From Ophiura sarsii (taxonomy: Eukaryota; Echinodermata; Ophiuroidea; Amphilepidida; Ophiuridae): 64,000 bases of DNA. The stretch lies in NCBI GenBank assembly GCA_035610835.1, contig CM069452.1:27268143-27332142 (forward strand), in the 5' to 3' direction. Both the position numbers and the translations under genes were made by a program. The notes beneath the pieces were generated by a model. That model did not search any database. It saw only the letters and a list, made by a program, of their open reading frames with translations, and was not told the origin of the DNA. Of the stretch, positions 1-9,904 are shown in pieces. Numbering within the stretch: position 1 is the first letter of the stretch; the number at the start of each line of letters is the position of its first letter.

Positions 1-568
1 ACGTTAATGTACACAACTGTGCTCATACGTTTCTAACGTTGAAATAAATAGAATATCTTCGAAATGTATATTAAGTATGGGACACACAATCTTTTAACTA
101 AATATAGAGTAATGAAAATACCATAAGAAGGATGGTATTGGGTTTGAATGATATTGTTAATAATTTTATTTCTTTGTCTAATGATAGCACTAAGCAGGAA
201 GTTGAAAGAAAAGGAGAAAGATCCCTGCTCACTCAAAAGTTAAGTGTGGCTTGCCGCCTATCATCCTATAAACAGTCAACAATACGGATAAAATGTTTTA
301 GAGTAAATTTAATGGACATGTGACTTATAGGAGGCCGCCATGTTGATATCGCTTATTTAATGCATGGGCTAATGGCTTTCTTGTCAAGGGCATTTTTGTA
401 CGAATATCAAAGTGATTGTTTATTAAGCTTACCTTACAAATGAAAACGAAAATGAACTATGACTTGCACACGAATCCCCGAAATGGGTCGTAAATCGGGT
501 TTAAATCGTCTCTAAATCTGATAGCCGACAACAAAAATGCAAATCCGACCATGAGAAGTACTATTATA
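1..568. other. Gene-free AT-rich stretch with an old repeat remnant
   Basis: No coding region is supported. Bases about 63-185 resemble the later stretches near 5200-5290, 20197-20300 and 28475-28580. They share the order of a GGAC/GGCC-ACgCAAT segment, AACTAAAT-TAGAGTAATGAAAAT, then a GATATT-AATAA segment. This looks like a heavily diverged remnant of the module that builds the 12-29 kb tandem array. I see nothing in the rest. Confidence 0.45.
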
Positions 569-1037
569 TGGGAGCACTACACCAAATCAATGAGCAATTC
601 GTGTAATCCTGTAGTAGTTCCGGAAAAGCACGAAGACTAGGCTTGTAAATGTGAGGTTTTCGGGCAATTTGTTTCTCCGGGATGGTATGTTTGTATTTAA
701 ATGAACGAATGGGACCTATCCGTTGCACCTACAATGATAAAATACGATATTTTTAATTTATCGACCTGAATAGTGCCCAGGGCGTAGCACCTGCCTAAAT
801 GGTGAACAGGCATGCCAGAAAACGTGAAAAGGTGAGGGCGCTGTGTGCAGGTCCGTAGCGGAAAATGTAGGTTAATAACCCCTCATGAAACAAGGCTTTT
901 AAAGTTGAGATGTTACTGAAAATGGTCATAGGTGACAAGTATGCCATAAATGTAACCGGAGGGTAGAAAAGGTGTCTTGAAATATGGCACTTTTACACGT
1001 ATTTCAATGAGAAAAAATATTTGGTGTGGTGCTCCCA
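569..1037. mobile_element. Non-autonomous TIR element flanked by TA
   Basis: The ends are inverted copies of each other: TGGGAGCACTACACCAAAT at the left and its complement, with one mismatch (T/C), at the right. Both ends abut TA (567-568 and 1038-1039), as in Tc1/mariner-type insertion. The 469-base interior has no open frame worth calling. The superfamily rests only on the TA target and is uncertain. Confidence 0.6.
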
Positions 1038-1039
1038 TA

Positions 1040-1964
1040 TGAAAGGTCTAGATAAACGTATTCACAGCCCTGTCACAGCTCGTAACCATGCGGGTTGATC
1101 CCTCCAGACAAAGAATAGTATTTAAAAAGGGATGTAAACAGTTTAAGTTCATAATATCCCTATGCTGTTACAGTGAAGTTTCCGAATCCGGGGATCTTTC
1201 TCCGCTGCACTCGCAATGGCGCCCCACTATTAGTCACATGTCCATTCGATTTACTCTCGAAAATTTTCTCCGTATTGTTTACTGATAAAAGAGGCCCTGT
1301 CTATTACGTAATTTACCGGAATTATGGCATACTACTGAACTTTGTTCACCAAATAAGTAGCTATCAATCTCATTTCGTAATCATGCGACTGTGCATCACT
1401 TTCAAAAATTCCGCGTCAATACAAATAATAAACTGAATGGTCTGTAATAGCCTAGATTCTGGTAAATGACGCATGGTTGATTTCTTTGTGATCCAGCAGC
1501 TGGTAAGTGGATTTATCCTAATAAGATAATTGATAAGTGAGAACTCGCGCCATGGTACACTGCGCACGGGCATAATTATAATGAGGTCAGTCGATTAATG
1601 CGGTTGTCACAAGTTTCCTGACAGCAATTCTTGTTTCGTACATGAGTTGGGTGTATATGACACATGCAGACTAAAGCAAAATGACCCGTAAATGTGATAC
1701 ATGTGCTTTAAAATATAAATACCTGAAATGTATGTAACTCTTCGCTACCAAATCATTGACATTAATCATCGTTTAAAATTGGAACACAGGAAAGTATTAT
1801 TTTTAAAAGTAGCAAAAGAGCTCTCATTCAAAACTCTATCTAGCCCATTGAACACTTTCACAACTTACCGAAAGTGGTTAGCAAACTAATTTAAGATTTT
1901 AAAACGCTTCTTCCCCTCAACCAGAAGATACTTATGTAAATAATACTGCAAACGTTTAAAAGAA
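1040..1964. other. No gene seen
   Basis: Short chance open frames only, none recognisable. I see no repeat shared with the rest of the window. Confidence 0.5.
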
Positions 1965-2159
1965 TTGACTATAGTTATAGTCTTTTTGGCCATCACGAGT
2001 CAGTGACGTAACTGCGTATTCTACTTATTGCAGCACATAACGCGCGCGCCTACTCGCGGCGTTGAAAGACGGAAAATACATACGCGTACGTAAAAGCTGG
2101 TCTGTTAAGTTACGTCACTGTCCAGAGGAAGCCAAATAGACTATAAATATTATAGTCAA
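1965..2159. mobile_element. Short foldback (MITE-like) element, family M1
   Basis: The left arm begins TTGACTATAG and reaches CAGTGACGTAAC. The right arm mirrors it (GTTACGTCACTG ... TATAGTCAA). The interior (CCTCTGGACAGTGA, a GCGCGCGC core and a GCAATAAGTA segment) matches, in reverse orientation, two copies near 41576-41766 and 46724-46914. Three copies support a dispersed element. No clear target duplication was found. Confidence 0.55.
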
Positions 2160-2289
2160 CTATTACACATCGGAATTCTATGTTAATCACTCATTTCAGG
2201 CATACTACCTCCACAGTATTTTGGTAGGACTGTTTTTATAGAAATAAAGTGTTGGATGTTTCATTTTTCATGTCATGCCATAATTTACA

Positions 2290-2470
2290 CCAAAGTAAGC
2301 TAGTAAGGAAATGAACGTGAATTATATATTTTCAATAAGGCTGTATGATGTCTTACGGCTTTTGCCATATCTGTAACCAGGTCAGTGTTTATAGGGATGG
2401 ATGCATTCTTGGTGTTACTTCCAAAAGTAATTCCCCTAAGAGTAAGAGTAATCCTCCCAGCTAGGCGTTT
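2290..2470. repeat. Diverged repeat shared with 11690-11860
   Basis: Both places share, in order, AGCTAGTAA, ATATTTTCAATAA, GGCTGTATGATG, AACCAGGTCAGTGTT and ATAGGGATG-ATGC-TTCTTGGT. The homology is old and short. A link to the 20.2/28.5 kb segment (GATATTTTCAATAA) is possible. Confidence 0.5.
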
Positions 2471-3070
2471 AAACGGGGAATATGTGTTGGCATTAAATTT
2501 GCATTTGCCAATACCAATACTTTCGAGGGCCCAGTTCGTGGATGTATTATTCACACACACACCTCTTCCTGACCAGCCTAAGAAATGGCTTACATATCCA
2601 AGACATTGCATTATCATACCCTACATTACACCACTGTGTTATTGCACCATAAACATGCATTGGGCCTAGAGTTCGCTGGTCATTTTTAGGAGCGTCTCGG
2701 ATTGTTTTTGTTTTTTGAAAACTGCCTAGCACTAGCTCCATGCCGCTATCTGCAATTCTCACCGAAATTCTCACCGAAAAAAATCCTGGTTACGGGCCTG
2801 AGTAGACCTAAGAAGAAGGAGACACCTGGTGATAGTCGCTATGCTATTTACAGGAAATCGGACAAAGATAGGGTTTAGCCTATCAAGAGGCTCCCTTCTG
2901 ACCACAAATCATTGACTTGTCATATTCAACGTGTAAACCTGGTTGTTCTTGGAATGATAAGTTGCTTGAATGGCACCTATGACAACCGGAACCACTCAAA
3001 TATGGTTGAACAATGAATCTTACCAGCGTTTTACTGGGAAAACTAATAACATTATTTTATATAGTAAACT
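2471..3070. other. No gene seen
   Basis: Chance open frames on both strands overlap at about 2300-2770 and none has a recognisable motif. A short direct repeat (ATTCTCACCGAA twice) lies near 2755-2778. Confidence 0.5.
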
Positions 3071-3081
3071 ATATAACAGAC

Positions 3082-3277
3082 TATTATAAGAAATTGTTTT
3101 TCATATGACAAATCCAAGGTTAGATGAAGTATAAAAATAAAACAAATTATTATACTCACTTGTGACAGTTTCATGCTGCACTGAGCACTTCATCAGACTA
3201 TTTGACGTCAGCTCTCATCACAGGCTTTTTATCCTGACGACCACCGGAAGTAGAGGGCGGTCTTGATGAGATTAACT
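3082..3277. repeat. Left inverted terminal repeat of the PLE copy
   Basis: It pairs with 4079-4276 in opposite orientation. Shared landmarks are AAATTGTTTTTCATATGACA, CTTGTGACAGTTTCATGCT, CATCAGACTATTTGACGTCA and GACCACCGGAAGTAG. The left arm has GTAGAGGGCGG where the right has GTAGGGCGG. Confidence 0.85.
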
Positions 3278-4075
3278 GATCGTAAATTTTTGTTGAGTTG
3301 ATAAGCCCCCTCATCCTTGTTGAGAGTGGCCTTTCCCCTTCTACGAATCCAAATGGACTCCTTTAACCATCTTGTGGTCTTATGCGCTTCCTTGTGGATG
3401 ACCTTGGCCTTCTCCCACCCGATGACATGGTTCGTTGCTGCGACGTGCTCCGTTATCGCGGATTTATATTGTTCGTCGATGGAGACCTTTCTTTGTGCAC
3501 GCGTATAACTTTTCGCACTAATTTTGTCAACCTCCGCGTTGTGTTCCTGAAGGCGCTTACCGAACAGTCTACCACTTTCACCGATGTATGATTTTGTGCA
3601 ACCTTTACATGGGAATTCGTACACAATTTCTGCCGTCTGATGCGGTCCCTTTTGTCCTTGGGCTGGACCAGCATGTTGCGCAGCGTACAGTGCGGTTTCA
3701 TTGCTGTGGCGAAGCCATGTTTCCTGAACACGCGAGATGCTTTTTCCGATAACCCCTCCACATAGGGCACGATAACAAGGCCTTTTGATTTGGTGTCCGG
3801 TGTTTTGTTGGTGGATGCCTTTTTCTGTGCGTGTTTTTCGCGATCTTTTTTGGCTTTGGTGATGGCCCAATCAGGATAACCACATTGGTTGAGTGCGTCG
3901 CTTATGACTTTCTTCTCTGCCTTCCTCCTCAGTAACGATAGCTTCATTCCTGTTCAGTAACGACCGTATTACTCCCAACTTCTGGTGGAGAGGGTGGTGT
4001 GATTTAAACTGCAGATACTGGTTGGTGTGTGTCTTTTTTCGGTATATGCAGGGTTTGGTGCTACCGTCCGGTTTC
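3278..4075 (-). pseudogene. PLE reverse-transcriptase C terminus plus GIY-YIG endonuclease, frameshifted
   Basis: Read on the minus strand, the segment begins inside the RT thumb region (DGSTKPCIYRKK then THTNQYL near 4000-4060) and continues as QKLGVIRSLLNR. It changes frame near 3900-3925 into KVISDALNQCGYPDW and the linker GLVIVPYVEG, then KPHCTLRNMLVQPKDK. A second frame change falls in an A/G run near 3649-3656. It ends with the endonuclease: IVYEFPCKGC followed by SYIGESGR and RLQEH (3541-3633). The GIY-YIG core residues (Y, YIG, R, EH) are all visible, and the C-terminal ESIWIRRR matches the family's E-A-I-x-I block. PLE endonucleases nick target DNA for target-primed reverse transcription. 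With two frameshifts and no RT active site this copy is dead. The family call is secure; the subfamily is not assigned. Confidence 0.85.
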
Positions 4076-4078
4076 CAA

Positions 4079-4276
4079 ACTCAGTTAATCTCATCAAGAC
4101 CGCCCTACTTCCGGTGGTCGTCAGGATAAAAAGCCTGTGATGAGAGCTGACGTCAAATAGTCTGATGAAGTGCTCAGTGTAGCATGAAACTGTCACAAGT
4201 GAGTATAATAATTTATTTTATTATTATACTTCATCTAACCTTGGATTTGTCATATGAAAAACAATTTCTTATAATA
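4079..4276. repeat. Right inverted terminal repeat of the PLE copy
   Basis: Inverted partner of 3082-3277. It is followed by a 35-base non-repeated tail ending at the downstream 17-base target duplication. Confidence 0.85.
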
Positions 4277-4329
4277 ATTTCTGAACAATCCTGATGAACT
4301 TACACCAAGATATATAACAGACTTTTATG

Positions 4330-5460
4330 ACGTCATGTTTCACAATATAGGTACAACTATGGTGGCCACTTTTGGATTGTAAGAATGACGTGTAGAACAT
4401 ATAACTTTAAATCAAAATATAAAACAATAAATAGACAATAAAATTACTTGTTTAAACTATGAGGCACTCATACGATATCGTAAATTATTGGCAGCCATTT
4501 TGAATTTTGAAGGCTATGCTAGCCATTTTGGACATTTCCGTCTAGAAACACTTTTCAGTACAAAATGAATACTATTTCTCATTTTGGCGTGGCTGTGAGA
4601 CTGACTAATTGATTGTCTAGAAAATAGGTTTTCGCTTCTCAATGTTTTCATTGAGAGTTTCAGAAAATGTATGCAGTGTTTCTCAACATAGTAAAATTAC
4701 TACTAGAAATGTATTCACTAGCGAAACAACGAGCTCGTAGATTGACTACCAAAATGTGTTGGTTCTCCATTTGTGTATTTTGTTTTATTTCTTTAAAATA
4801 GTCGTTCGATTCACAACCATGTAGCAGATGGTGGGTGTTTGTAATACTATGTAACGATGTATTTTCCCGTTTACACACTATTCCTATGGCTCTATTATTA
4901 CCATTTCCTTATTGAGAATAATTATCTTCTAGCACGAAATTCATGGTAGTATCGAGTATTCCCGGGGGTCAATTGTCAAGCACATGTATCTTGATTGATC
5001 AGGCATGAACGAGCATAAATTTTTCATCGTTTAGTGTACATAAACGTTAAACACTCACGTAACTTTCCTTTATGGTTGGCGATACTTTTAAGTGAACATT
5101 ACAGTAAAAATCGTGAAGAAATATAAAAAGCACCATGGATATTCTAGAGATCGTTGCAATGAGTTGCATAGACCGCATATTATTATTGTTTGATACAATT
5201 TTGGGTCACGCAATATCTTTTTATTGCATCTAGGGTAATGAAAATGCCCTTAGCGTGATATTGGACTTGACCGAGATTTTCTTTAAGTGTGTATGCGAAC
5301 AATAGCATACGGTAAGGCAGTATATGAAGGATGAACATAATTCATGGTTTTATAACATTGTGTTGAATGAAATTGACATTAATCAAATATATGTCATAGG
5401 TTTAGTATTGTTAACCGAGTTGAAATTAAATGCTGTGTCCCAACCATGACGACAATGTGG
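4330..5460. other. Gene-free stretch containing an old module remnant
   Basis: Bases about 4915-5000 (CTTCTAGCACG-AA, TTCCCGG-GGTCA, TTGTCAAGCA) match segments at about 15970-16025, 19895-19950, 24487-24545 and 28188-28245. Bases 5200-5290 match 20200-20290. The order is the same as in the 12-29 kb units, so this is probably an older, degraded copy. No coding sequence seen. Confidence 0.5.
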
Positions 5461-5461
5461 G

Positions 5462-5580
5462 TATATAAGATCACCTACCGTATCCTCTCCTGATCACTTC
5501 ATCCTGTTTTCCTGTCATCTGCACCAGTTTAAGTCACATCACTGCAACGAAAACATACGTGTCCGTTAACTGGTAAGCGT
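5462..5580 (+). promoter_or_regulatory. Possible TATA promoter with first-exon donor site
   Basis: TATATAAG at 5462-5469 is followed at the expected spacing by an initiator-like TCACTTC (A at 5496). A consensus 5' splice site, CTG|GTAAGC, has its GT at 5573-5574. Together they would make a 77-base non-coding first exon. No downstream exon is recognisable, and in AT-rich DNA such strings also arise by chance. Confidence 0.2.
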
Positions 5581-6090
5581 ATTCATGTTATTCTACCTGT
5601 CTTCTTATGGTTTAGCCATGGATCGAGTTATCAGACATAAGTCCACGGTTTTACCCTGTTCAAGAAGCGTCATGAACTTGTGTAATTTCTTCTGATAGTG
5701 TTCTTATATGGTGGTACATTTTTCTTATCAGTCAGCGTTCGGGGATAGATAAATAAACCGCTTATTTTCCAAAATGCCTAATGAGTGCCGCCATTACAAA
5801 TTTCACGATACTTTAGTTCTCAAATGTGAGTAAGTTACACCCAGCAATGTGTTTGATTCACAGTGTATTTGAAATAAAATACTTTATAAGGGTACAGTAG
5901 TTTGATCAGAAAGATTGATGTAGGCCGTCTGGTATTATATAGTAAAATCCGTTCCAAATGACATTAACTACAACTGAATCGCCAGCAATCCCAGTTTGGT
6001 CTAATAAGTATGATAGTTTTACGCATGTATAGCTTGAATGTGAGTGAATGAAGAGTGTTCCGGGTTCGAATCTTATTACATTCACTATTG
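5581..6090. other. No gene seen
   Basis: Nothing recognised. A B-box-like string (GGGTTCGAATCTT near 6062-6074) sits just before the next element, without a convincing partner A box. Confidence 0.4.
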
Positions 6091-6093
6091 TTA

Positions 6094-6243
6094 GAGAGCA
6101 CATCAAAACTCGACCGCCCGGCAACCGCCGGTTCCGTGCAGTTCCGTGAGCTTGCAGCCGGTTTCTATTGTTCTATACAATGATATGCGGTCAGACCGGG
6201 CGGAACCGCCGGTTGCCGCGCGGTCGAGTTTTGATTTGCTCCC
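6094..6243. mobile_element. 150-bp GC-rich MITE flanked by TTA (PIF/Harbinger-type target)
   Basis: TTA at 6091-6093 and 6244-6246 flank inverted ends. The left starts GAGAGCACATCAAAACTCGA and the right end reads back GGGAGCAAATCAAAACTCGA. The symmetry continues for about 42 bases through CGGCAACC and GGTTCCG. A 3-base TTA target duplication is characteristic of PIF/Harbinger. It is far too short to encode a transposase, and its GC richness contrasts with the flanks. Confidence 0.7.
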
Positions 6244-6246
6244 TTA

Positions 6247-8110
6247 TGAGATATGCTTGAGAAAGAGGAGTGAAATATTCACTCTTTTTGAGTGGGTTTT
6301 CACTCTTTTACATACTTAGAGAGAACAATGGTGTTTGTATTAGCTTTTTTTGTCGTCGATCAGTAACTAGTTTGCTCTGCTTGCCAACGAAAGAAATCCG
6401 CTGTTGCTAAAAGATGTACATAAAGACAATTAAGATAGCTAGTGGTCTTTTACTCTAAAGCAGTAAATGACGTCTAGTCAACATAATTTACCTGATAAGA
6501 AAATTTAACCTGAGTGTCGTTGTAATTTAACTTAGACTAAATATCCCTTATATGCTCTAGAATGTGGATTCGTACAAACAATGACGGTCATGACGATGAT
6601 AAATTCGGCACCACTTTGACCTTTGCGAACAGGATATTATAGCAGGAAATATACATTCACTAATTCGTCGGGTACATTACATACTGACGGATGTTGATGT
6701 TATTTACAATTTTTACAACATTAAGTAATACGGTACTAAACATCACATTCTTAAAACCAAGTTTCCAATCTCAAAATGACTTTAATAATCTTAATTTCAA
6801 ATATTTACAATTTTTGACGTATATTAATGAGAAAGACTTTAGTGTTTTCCATAGTGACGGATGCTAAGCCCTCTGTCTTAGAAACATGACGGGTATTTCA
6901 AATATTATTTCTAATCAAACTTGCATTAGAATTGATAGAGTTTTTACGGGAAATTTACAAGCGGTAAATCTTTGCCATCGACTTAACATCCGTCATTATG
7001 TAACAAACACGTGTGATCCATCGGAACAGCGCGGAATTCATGATCATTTATTCATGATCAACTGCTGCGGAAAACAGATATACACCATTAGACACAAAAA
7101 AAGTTCCTGAATCGTCTTAAATTTGGTTTTAATCGACCAGGCTCAACGAAAACAAAGTGGTATTTAAATGCTGTATCTATGGGATATCACCTGATCGGGC
7201 ACTCGTTGTGTTAGATGTTCATGGTATTCACGGCCTAATTGCTCTTTTCTACCAGAACGAGAAGCATGGAAGTGTTGCGTCCCCTTTTATTAGGTCAACG
7301 CCATGTTCAAAAATAATTGCTACCTCGATCTCGACAGAATGGCGACCACGAAATTACCTCCTTCCCCACTTATCTACTCATAATACCGCTGATTTCTCGT
7401 ATTGCCTTTGCCAGCTGTCCTTAGGTAACATTACTTACGAACAGCTGCCGTTAAAAATGAAGAGAAACGCAAATTAAGTAGGCAAGATCAAAGAAAACGC
7501 CGCATAAAACCAAATGCCTGGATGTCACAGAGACATCGATCTACTTTCTTAACGCTATGGTTCAGATAAAGCAGCTGCTGAAATGCAGTGCTCAAAAAAT
7601 GACATAATTGGGGTAAAGACAGTATCATCATTTGTATTTTTTGAAGAATTTCATTCTAAAATTGATTCTTAATTCAACGAATAGTCATCACCGTAATCGC
7701 GGCATCAAGAGATTATGCGACCAATTGAACGAGGACTTACGCATTTGTTTGAATACTTTGAAGAAGAAAAAGGCAAAGGAACCTTTGTCTCAGTGGACAC
7801 ATTGACTTATTAAAAATGAAGATTCAAAACGTCTGATAATTATTATCCATTCCAACTTATACATACAGACAAAATATGTTCCGTATTACCTCGCTGCACT
7901 ACAAAATAATAAAAGTTGAAATATGACTGGCAAAAAAAATCATAACAATGATTCAACAAGTGGCAAATTATACACATTTAATTGATATAGCATATCAATT
8001 TAAATTTAAATGTGTTCTTATAGCATATAGCATAATGAAACTATCGTCGTACGTCAATACTGTGCTATCGTGATTTATGCGGACGTATGTGCAACAATTG
8101 AACGATACAG
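6247..8110. other. No supported gene
   Basis: Two adjacent plus-strand open frames (6886-7110, 74 residues; 7157-7477, 106 residues) match nothing I recognise and lack signal, membrane or motif features. I treat them as chance. From about 7870 (ACAGACAAAATAT followed by TTACCTCGCTGCA) the sequence begins to resemble the module at 13640 and 16275. Confidence 0.4.
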
Positions 8111-8114
8111 AGGC

Positions 8115-8516
8115 ATATCGTCAGCCTGCTTCGATAATTGCCTAACTCATTTGTTTAGTTCTTAGACAACAACAAAAATATGAAAAGTGAGTTAGGCAAT
8201 TATCGAAGCAGGCTGACGATATATTGAATAGCGATATGAATAGTGCAGGTGAATTATAACAGGAGCAGTAACTGTTGGATAGCATTAAGTTGAGGAATTA
8301 CCTTTAAGTGAAATGTGGCTTGTTATAGGCCTAATACAAGTTAATATGACCAATTTTAAACATTTTATATTACTATTACAATCTGCCTAACTTACAATGT
8401 TGACAATGCTGGTATTATTACAGCATGTGCATAATGTAATGAAGTCATGATTTATGCACAAAGCTCAATTTTGCCGAAAAGTGAGTTAGGCAATTATCGA
8501 AGCAGGCTGACGATAT
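8115..8516. mobile_element. Foldback element with three copies of one 33-35 bp arm
   Basis: The arm TGAGTTAGGCAATTATCGAA...GACGATAT occurs inverted at 8115-8149 and direct at 8188-8222 and 8482-8516, with no differences seen over the shared core. The first and last copies define an element of about 400 bases. The first and second define a 108-base hairpin inside it. ATAT-like bases at both edges give no clear target duplication. Confidence 0.6.
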
Positions 8517-9900
8517 GATGATTGTATTGTCCAGTTATTATAGCCGTACTATGTGCTGTTTTATTTACGATATCTGAAAGTTTGTGACAGACAACAGTTA
8601 CTATACATGTATTAAAGGTCCATTGTCTAATAGCGTATGAATGATCTCACTATAATATTATTTTGTTTGAAATAATCATACGTCTACTTGTTTGATGCAA
8701 TGGCGAACGGTGATCGAAGTATTATGTAAAATCCATTCATGCACTACTTACGGTGTGCCTTTTAACAATATTTTTCATTTTCTACGGCTACATATACTTA
8801 CATTCATCCCATGAGTCAACTTAAGTCAAACAATGTTTGTTTTTTTCCTTCACATTTCCGTATTTCCTTAACTTGTATATCTTGAGAGTTGTATTTTTGT
8901 TACCTAAAGAGTCAATAGAAAACACCTGATATTTGTATTTGATACGAATTATGTGATCATAAATCGGTATAATGGGATACAATCGAATGGCACACACAAT
9001 GTCCCTAAAAAAAAGCGTATTATAAATAAAATGCATTTATTTTCGCACATTCTAACTTTATATTTCCAGGCTCATATTTAATCAGTTACTTTTACTTGAA
9101 CCTATAAATCAATTTAATTATTTAATCAACAAATTAGAATGAACTGAAAAAAAAATGTATATGGGTAAAATATAAAACATTACACATTGAAGATACAGCA
9201 TCTTCAATTCCATCTTTACACTGGATCAAAACACATCAAAACATTATCGTAAAGAAAGAAACCTGTCAGATCTAGTATTAGAAACTTTGATAACCCATTA
9301 TATTGACAATGTAATTAAGTAGCGCAGAATGTGACGGCTAAGGTAAACTCGATATCGATGAAGTATTAGCCTCCGGTGTAAGTCAGAACAGTCAGTCACC
9401 TCAAACACACAGGTAAAGCATTACCCAACATCTTACGTAAAAAGAAATAGGTCAATATATTATTAGTGCAATTCACATCCACACTCGTCATACAGGAAAA
9501 GCAAGTATGAGCAAGTGAGAACATCTTATGAGTCTACCATAAACACAAAAGTGCGCACGTAAATCCCATCAAAGAGCTTCAATTGACTTCTAATTCCCCT
9601 GTGGAAAGACGTTGACCAGTTAAGGAGGATGGATTAGAATGATAAATAATGATAAATAATGACGTTTTCTTATGAAAGTACCGTCTCTATTGGCATGTAT
9701 TTGTGATATGACCCTTTAATCAACAATAAAATGTTATGCCCTGTCTTTCGGCCATTTAATTGAAAATTGCTTGGTGACGGCTAACTATATGAATTGAATT
9801 GTGTACGTTAACGATGAGAATCAAATGACAATGATAGGATTTTTTTCATGCACTATTTTAACATTTTAGAAAAGCCCGTGATTATTATATAACAATTATG
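8517..9900. repeat. Diverged older copy of the tandem module (s0), 3' part
   Basis: Bases about 9300-9640 align in order with 18720-19200 and 14085-14400. Shared pieces are TTGACAATGT, GCAGAATGTGA, GGCTAAGGTAAA/GGCAAGGTAAA, CAGTCA-TCACCTCA, GAAATAGGTCAATAT, CAATTCACATC, GTCATACAGGAAAA-CAAG-TATGAGCAAG and CAAAGAGCTTC. The identity is clearly lower than between units A and B, so this copy predates them. No gene seen. Confidence 0.6.
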
Positions 9901-9904
9901 GTCC

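Larger units (their letters stand above)
3088..4311 (-). mobile_element. Penelope-like element copy with inverted terminal repeats and TSD
   Basis: The copy lies between 17-base direct repeats with one mismatch: ATATAACAGACTATTAT at 3071-3087 and ATATAACAGACTTTTAT at 4312-4328. Inside are long inverted repeats, about 3082-3277 and 4079-4276, differing by small indels. Between them, on the minus strand, is broken PLE coding sequence (reverse-transcriptase C terminus, linker, GIY-YIG endonuclease). A short non-repeated tail (4280-4311) separates the right arm from the target duplication. PLE terminal repeats are known to occur in inverted orientation, which fits. The catalytic RT core is missing, so this copy cannot be autonomous. 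Confidence 0.8.

Noticed and set aside
7157..7477. 106-residue open frame as a hypothetical gene
   Set aside because: The length is compatible with chance; no start context, splice pattern, domain or paralogue supports it.
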